Shown: positions 59,076 through 64,000 of the stretch, one piece after another | Position numbering within the stretch: position 1 is the stretch's first letter | Layout of the letters: the number at the start of each line of letters is the position of its first letter | NCBI GenBank assembly: GCA_964036155.1 | Contig: OZ038422.1 | Coordinates: forward strand, 7,029,201-7,093,200 | DNA length: 64,000 nucleotides | Direction: 5' to 3' | Source of the DNA: Diploscapter coronatus | Lineage: Eukaryota > Nematoda > Chromadorea > Rhabditida > Rhabditidae | Position numbers and translations under genes: made by a program | Notes under the pieces: generated by a model | What the model saw: the letters and a program-made list of their open reading frames with translations, nothing else | Told to the model about the DNA's origin: nothing | Databases searched by the model: none

Positions 59076-60269
59076 TTCTCATTTGCTCATGACGATTCTC
59101 AAATGTTTGGCGTTCCCTTTCGTATATTTTGCTGCTGTTTTATTTATTAATCAATCGATACAAAAGTAGGGACATGATAGTGACTTTCCAATAAACGGCC
59201 AATAAACAGCTAGTATCTAAAAATCGTTTATTCCTCGACCAAATTGCATTTTATACAGAAAATAAATTGCATAAGAATTATTCAAGTCACAAAAAGACCA
59301 TACATTGAAATGTTCATTTTTCCAAACAATGAAAAATCAATTGCACAACACATTCAATTCAAAACAAAGTAGGCTGTAATATTGCACAAGAAGAATGTGA
59401 TAAGTTTCAAATGCGAAAATGAATCATCATGATTCTACGACTTTTTACGTGAATCCCTAGAAATTTCAACAGGTGTCGCGTAAAATTCATAAGTAAAATA
59501 GGAGTAATAGAAGTTTTCCAATAATTATAGACAATAGACGAGAAGAACGTGCCAAAATCGCCTAAGCGAAAAATAACAAGTTTACTGTATGGCAAGCAAA
59601 ATTTCAATATTAGCAAGAATGCACAATTAAAAGAAAACGGAATTTCGTCAATCAACTTCTATATAAATAAATAGGGGATACATGAACCAAATAGTCACAA
59701 CCATGTTCGAATTTCTATTGCAATAAAAATTACAACTACCTAATTATGCTATATCAAACACCAAAATTGTTTCAATCTAAAGGCTAAATATTGTTAGTGA
59801 GAAATAAATATTTTGAAATTAGTCATTTACATACAGAAAAGGATGGATTATTGTTAGGATCCACAGTTACAAAGAAAATCGAGCAAGATATTTGAATGAC
59901 AAGTAATGGAACAGATACATGTTAAAAGAAAAAGTTCACATCAAATCACATTACACAAACAGAATCGCAAACGGACTAGGAATTGACAAAAACGCAGGAC
60001 TAGAAAACTACTCACAGAATTCAGGTGAAAGAGAACAACTCGGTTATGATGATGTAAACGTAGTGGGTAAATAGTTACTAAAAGATAGAAAGCTAAGAGA
60101 TGAACAAAGATAGAGATATGTGGATAGGTGTCCTACTATAATATTGCAAATATAATTGAATCTATTTGACCTCTTTGAACCGGATGAGTTGCTTTTCGAA
60201 TCACAAAACTAACAATTTCACAGGGACAAAAAAGATTAATGGAAAAGATATACAGAACAGCAAAACAAC
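59076..60269. other. convergent 3' region of pcbd-1 and the Regnase gene
   Basis: About 1.2 kb of AT-rich sequence between two convergent stop codons. It probably contains the pcbd-1 3' end (two AATAAA at about 59190-59206) and a long 3' untranslated region of the Regnase gene. The minus-strand frame 59407-59655 has no signature. Confidence 0.5.
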
Positions 60270-63200
60270 TTATTGCGGCGTATTCTGGAATCCTCTTCTC
60301 ATGGCGAGAATTCTTTCGCACAGCACTTGGCTGTTCGTCTCGTTCGGATGAGCCTCCATGATCGCAACGACGACGGGCTCGGGGAAGAGTTGACACAAAT
60401 GATACTGCAGACGTGCACGGGACGCTTCGGAGTTATCGGCCATCGAGCGACTAAAGTAAAATGCTTATTAGTCGGCTGGCTGCAATATTCTTGATCATGG
60501 ATCTCATTCTTCCTTCCTCCCTTCACATTTTATACGAATAGATGACAGTCTTACTTTGCAGTGCTGAGCGGACCAACGCTCAGTTCACTCTCCCCCCAGA
60601 CGGCTGTTGATGGAGTATACATTTGTCCTTCTCTGGTCGTCTCCCCAAATGCCGACGATGTAGTCGGTGGAGGGACAGAAGTGATGGGAAGCGTTGGACA
60701 AGGCATGGGGTTTCCAGTACCAGAATTGGGCGATAGGGGAAACGATTGATTGCGGCCAACGTTGAGACGGTTGTGCATCTGTTGCTGAGATGGGTAGGGC
60801 CAGGATGGCGGAGGAACTGATGTAACGCAGTTGACGAGTTGAAGGCGGTGTGGCTGAAATTAGTTTGATGCTTTTTGGACGACAAAATGATATCGTACCG
60901 GCGCCATTGGATGTGGCAAGTGGTTCTCCTGGTTTGTCTGTTGAACCAAATGAGATTCCAATTGAGCATTTAACGACTGCGTCCTCCCAACCGAATTGTG
61001 ATTAGGCAGACAGTTGGGGGGAATCCCATTGATTGGAGGTGGCTGGCTCATGATCGCTGCATTTTTCATCGCTTCAAACTGCATTGAAGACCCTGGAACG
61101 AGTTTTCTATATCTTTCAGCTATAACTTGTTACATACTTGTCGTGGCCGACAACGACTTCTTGAGGTTCTTCTCTTTCATGAGTCTTTCGGTCACACTAA
61201 CATGAATTCCGTTTAGTCGCTCAGGGTGATAGTATCTGAAAGTGTAAATAACTTCTGCTCCATGATGTCTGACATACTTGCACTTGTTTCCATAGGTGCA
61301 TTTCTTTGCATAAGGGCAAGGCTGAATGTTTGGCGAGATGCCGGTTTGTGCTCCCAAGAATTGATCAAGCTTGGGACCGTGGCGGCCAAGTGGATCATCA
61401 GGAGGCATGAATCTGAAGATATTTTTTAATAAAAATCTATGCTAATTTTCCCTTACTTTCCGTCTACGAAGGAATACATGAGTAGACGATTTTCCACAAG
61501 TTTTCGATAGCTAGGGTTTTCCCGCACGAGATCTCTGTATTCGTCGTTGCTCACAATGACAGCGTCTTTTTCCTCAGCAGTCTTGAGAATATATCGATCG
61601 TCGTGGCAAACGATTCGGCGCCCGTTAATTCGTCTGAACAAATCATGCCATTTCTTGGAATCAAGAAGCCATTTTCCTACCTAGAGGGAGTCCATACGAT
61701 TTTTCCTTCGTTGTCGAGATCGTTCAAAACGTGTTGGTCTGTGATAGGACAGTCGGCCCTGGCGATTTCTCGTCGGAATTGAGGAATAAATACAAGAATG
61801 TCCTTGTGGCCTCGCTCGACAAAGAAACGGACACAGTCCTTGATGCCCGCACAAGAGAAGATCTCCTTGCGACCGTGCCTAAAGCATTCGCATAATGATA
61901 GGTTAAGATGCAATTCAGATTTTAAATGGGTTAAAGAAAAAGATTGTCGAAGTCTAAATTCGCTTTCAAGTGACGAGATTCAAGCAATGGATTGAACGAG
62001 AAATCGATGATAGTGATCTGAAGCGAAAGTATCCAGCGCCTAAAATAAAGCGAGAAATGAAACGAGCGAGGAGCGATGGACGATATTCCGGTATGCTGCT
62101 GCTGCTGCTGCTGTTGGTCAGCCGTCCTATTAGCCTTTCTTTTGAAGACGAGAAAAGAAACGAAAAGATTGAAAGAGGGAGACACAGCGGGAGACCAAAA
62201 GGGAAAGAAAAGTGAGAAGAAGCCTGTTTCTCGCGCAAAACCAGGAAGAGGTCTTTTTTTTCTGAATTAGAAAAATGTTGTCCGATTAAATTCGTCTATG
62301 AACCTGCGAACTCGTCGCATGAGATGCAGAAATTGAGAGAGGTCTTAAACTATATCTATCTAGTATAGTTAAGATGAAAATTGCGCCAATTTCGAAAGTT
62401 TTGAGCTAGGTTTGAGTTTATATGATAGGTTGGTCATGGATAAACACCTAAAATATAACCAAAAAAAAAACCCCCCGAAAAATAGTAAAATACCGTAAAT
62501 CCGGAATCCGGATAAAAGATCGCGCGTTTACGATAACAAATTTAGATAATTATAGAATTTAGACTTCGAACTTACGTCATGGCGATGTTTGATCCATCGA
62601 TGACAATTGGTCTCAATGCCGACTTCTGTTCCTGAACGCCATTTGGACTGCTTGTGTTCGTTCGAATGATCGGTGCCGAATCAGTTCGTCTGGCAGTCAA
62701 ACCTGGAGCTGGGGCACCTCGTGAACTCGAATTCATTCGGACTGCTGCAGTTCGCTCCATTGATTTGCGCAATTGTACTAACTCAGCAAGAACTCGATCC
62801 TAAAACATACTCTTTGATGATGCTCCATTTCAGCCTTTGCTTCTTTCATGCCATCTAAACGATTAGTATTTTTGCAGTTTTTTGTCTGTTTGTCTGTGCA
62901 CGCTTAGATCTCTCTGATAGGTTTGTCTGACCTCCATGTGCTATACATGATTGAAAAGGTAATTTGATGGAGGTGTACAGCGTACAAAACTAGATCGATT
63001 TTGCATTGGTAATATGCTAGTTTGTGGTAAAACTCTCCTTTCTTATATAAAGTTAAACTTAGATATAAAATTAGCAAATTCACGTGAATTGAAATAGTGC
63101 AAAGGCAAAACTTTGCAAATGAATTAATCATTGTCAAAAAGGATGAGTGAAGGAGGAGGAGTAGTTGTTTGTATTATTGTTTGTCATTTATTGTTATATG

Positions 63201-64000
63201 TTTTGTGATCGTTTTGAAACTAGATTGATATTTTATTTTGGAGTCTTTGTAAGCTTTATTTGGTCTAGTTTGTAGGCACAGGAAGCATGTATTTATGGCA
63301 ATGTTTTGTGTGGTGTTCGCACGAAGTTATAAACCTCGTGGATTAGTACTAGACAAGTGCAATGCTTCCGGTGCGATCATTGGATTGGTCTGCGTACCTG
63401 TCCTGCGTCGAATCCGATTTTCTGGAGAACAGTTAGAAGTTGCTGCTCGGTGTAGCCACAGGATATAGCGAAGTCTAACAAGTCGTACGGACAAACAGCG
63501 ACTGGTGTGACAGCTTCACTGCCATAGTAATCGTCTAAAATCCGAAAATTGAGTAATTACAGAGGTTCTTCGATATCTATTCTAAAGTTCTAGCCGGAAA
63601 CAACTGCTCACAAACTCAAAAATTATCTCTCGTATTCCTCTATTGAAGCTAGAATTATTCAAAGGATGTTGGACGTAATAAAAATTGCTACGATTCTAGC
63701 AGCCATTATTTACGATTGTGTTTCATTTATCGCTGGGGTCTGTTCTACTCAATTCCTCTTCCACGCATCGTTACACTCAACCATTCAATTTCATTGGCTC
63801 CTTATCAGTCAGCTCAGTTTGGTGCAAAACAAACATCCGGCTACTCGATCGATGCCATTGTTCATTGTTCCGTGTCTCTCTTCATCTCTCCACTCCTCAT
63901 TCATCAGCTTATCGACTTACCTATCTTGAGTCTGCTCATGGATAGGTCTGAGGAAAGAGCATCGCTGCTTTCTCGACTCAATGAAGCGTGAGATTGCGAT
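60270..64000 (-). CDS. rege-1: Regnase/ZC3H12-type endoribonuclease, 5' end beyond window
   Basis: RNA-decay enzyme of the Regnase (MCPIP) family, cytoplasmic. The window starts inside the gene: [20 protein letters not shown] with a phase-1 donor at about 63920 joins [20 protein letters not shown] and [15 protein letters not shown], the small UBA-like domain of the family. The NYN/PIN nuclease follows: [80 protein letters not shown] and [20 protein letters not shown], with the acidic catalytic residues (D of IDGSN, DD of HDDRYI, ND of VSNDEY) present. [20 protein letters not shown] precedes a CCCH zinc finger ([20 protein letters not shown]). A Pro/Ser-rich region leads to a conserved C-terminal helical block ([20 protein letters not shown]) ending RRGFQNTPQ at 60270. 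Orthologs target immune or fat-regulator mRNAs. Confidence 0.93.
62094..62112. repeat. short TGC trinucleotide repeat
   Basis: About six tandem TGC units in a Regnase intron. The minus-strand frame through it reads poly-Gln but is not part of the gene model. Confidence 0.7.

Noticed and set aside
1..64000. CRISPR arrays, bacterial genes, tRNA genes
   Set aside because: No regularly spaced direct repeats, no prokaryotic gene organisation, and no tRNA A/B-box pair with a cloverleaf was found by eye.

Overview
The window is nuclear DNA of a nematode. Four observations support this: a perfect copy of the 22-nt nematode SL1 spliced leader (minus strand, 7164-7185); two 5S rRNA genes of nematode type; coding exons split by very short introns (often 41-50 bp) with TTTCAG-like acceptors; and gene families typical of nematodes (secreted C-type lectins, CUB proteins, class 3 lipase). 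Several coding starts lie just behind an acceptor-like site suited to trans-splicing. Base composition is AT-rich. I cannot name the species.

Layout. From 0.8 to 13.5 kb are five secreted or membrane proteins, all on the minus strand: a two-domain C-type lectin (824-3711), a transmembrane lectin-like receptor (4883-6668) and a tandem pair of two-CUB proteins (7767-10019, 11751-13453), with an SL1 relic between the lectin and CUB genes. From 14.4 to 17.8 kb is an unusual membrane-anchored kelch protein, whose last intron holds a 1.6-kb palindromic element; a broken copy lies upstream of it. From 18.4 to 24.5 kb is mitochondrial ribosomal protein uL3m (mrpl-3), whose last exon is cut off from the rest by a 2.3-kb TTAA-flanked palindrome. 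A class 3 lipase (25268-27266) and a second two-domain lectin (28031-30298), paralogous to the first, follow. The 31-34 kb interval holds two dispersed 5S rRNA genes, an alpha-mannosidase relic and a small secreted peptide gene.

From 34.5 kb onward the window is mostly housekeeping: RNA polymerase III subunit RPC6 (minus) and KLHL20 (plus), divergent around a third palindromic element; RNA polymerase I subunit A49 (minus); NF-YC (minus); a large acidic nuclear protein with SUMO-interaction motifs and a PIP-box-like motif that I could not assign (minus); pterin-4a-carbinolamine dehydratase (plus); and a Regnase/ZC3H12-type endoribonuclease (minus) that runs off the right edge.

The most striking non-coding content is the set of long, nearly perfect inverted repeats in introns or between genes. 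Three of them (1.6, 2.3 and 1.65 kb) carry different termini and different apparent target-site duplications, so they look like three independent families of hairpin-type non-autonomous transposons. Transcription through any of them would give long double-stranded RNA. All gene models are spliced by eye; exon junctions stated below were chosen by phase and by homology between paralogs or to known families, and no similarity search was run.
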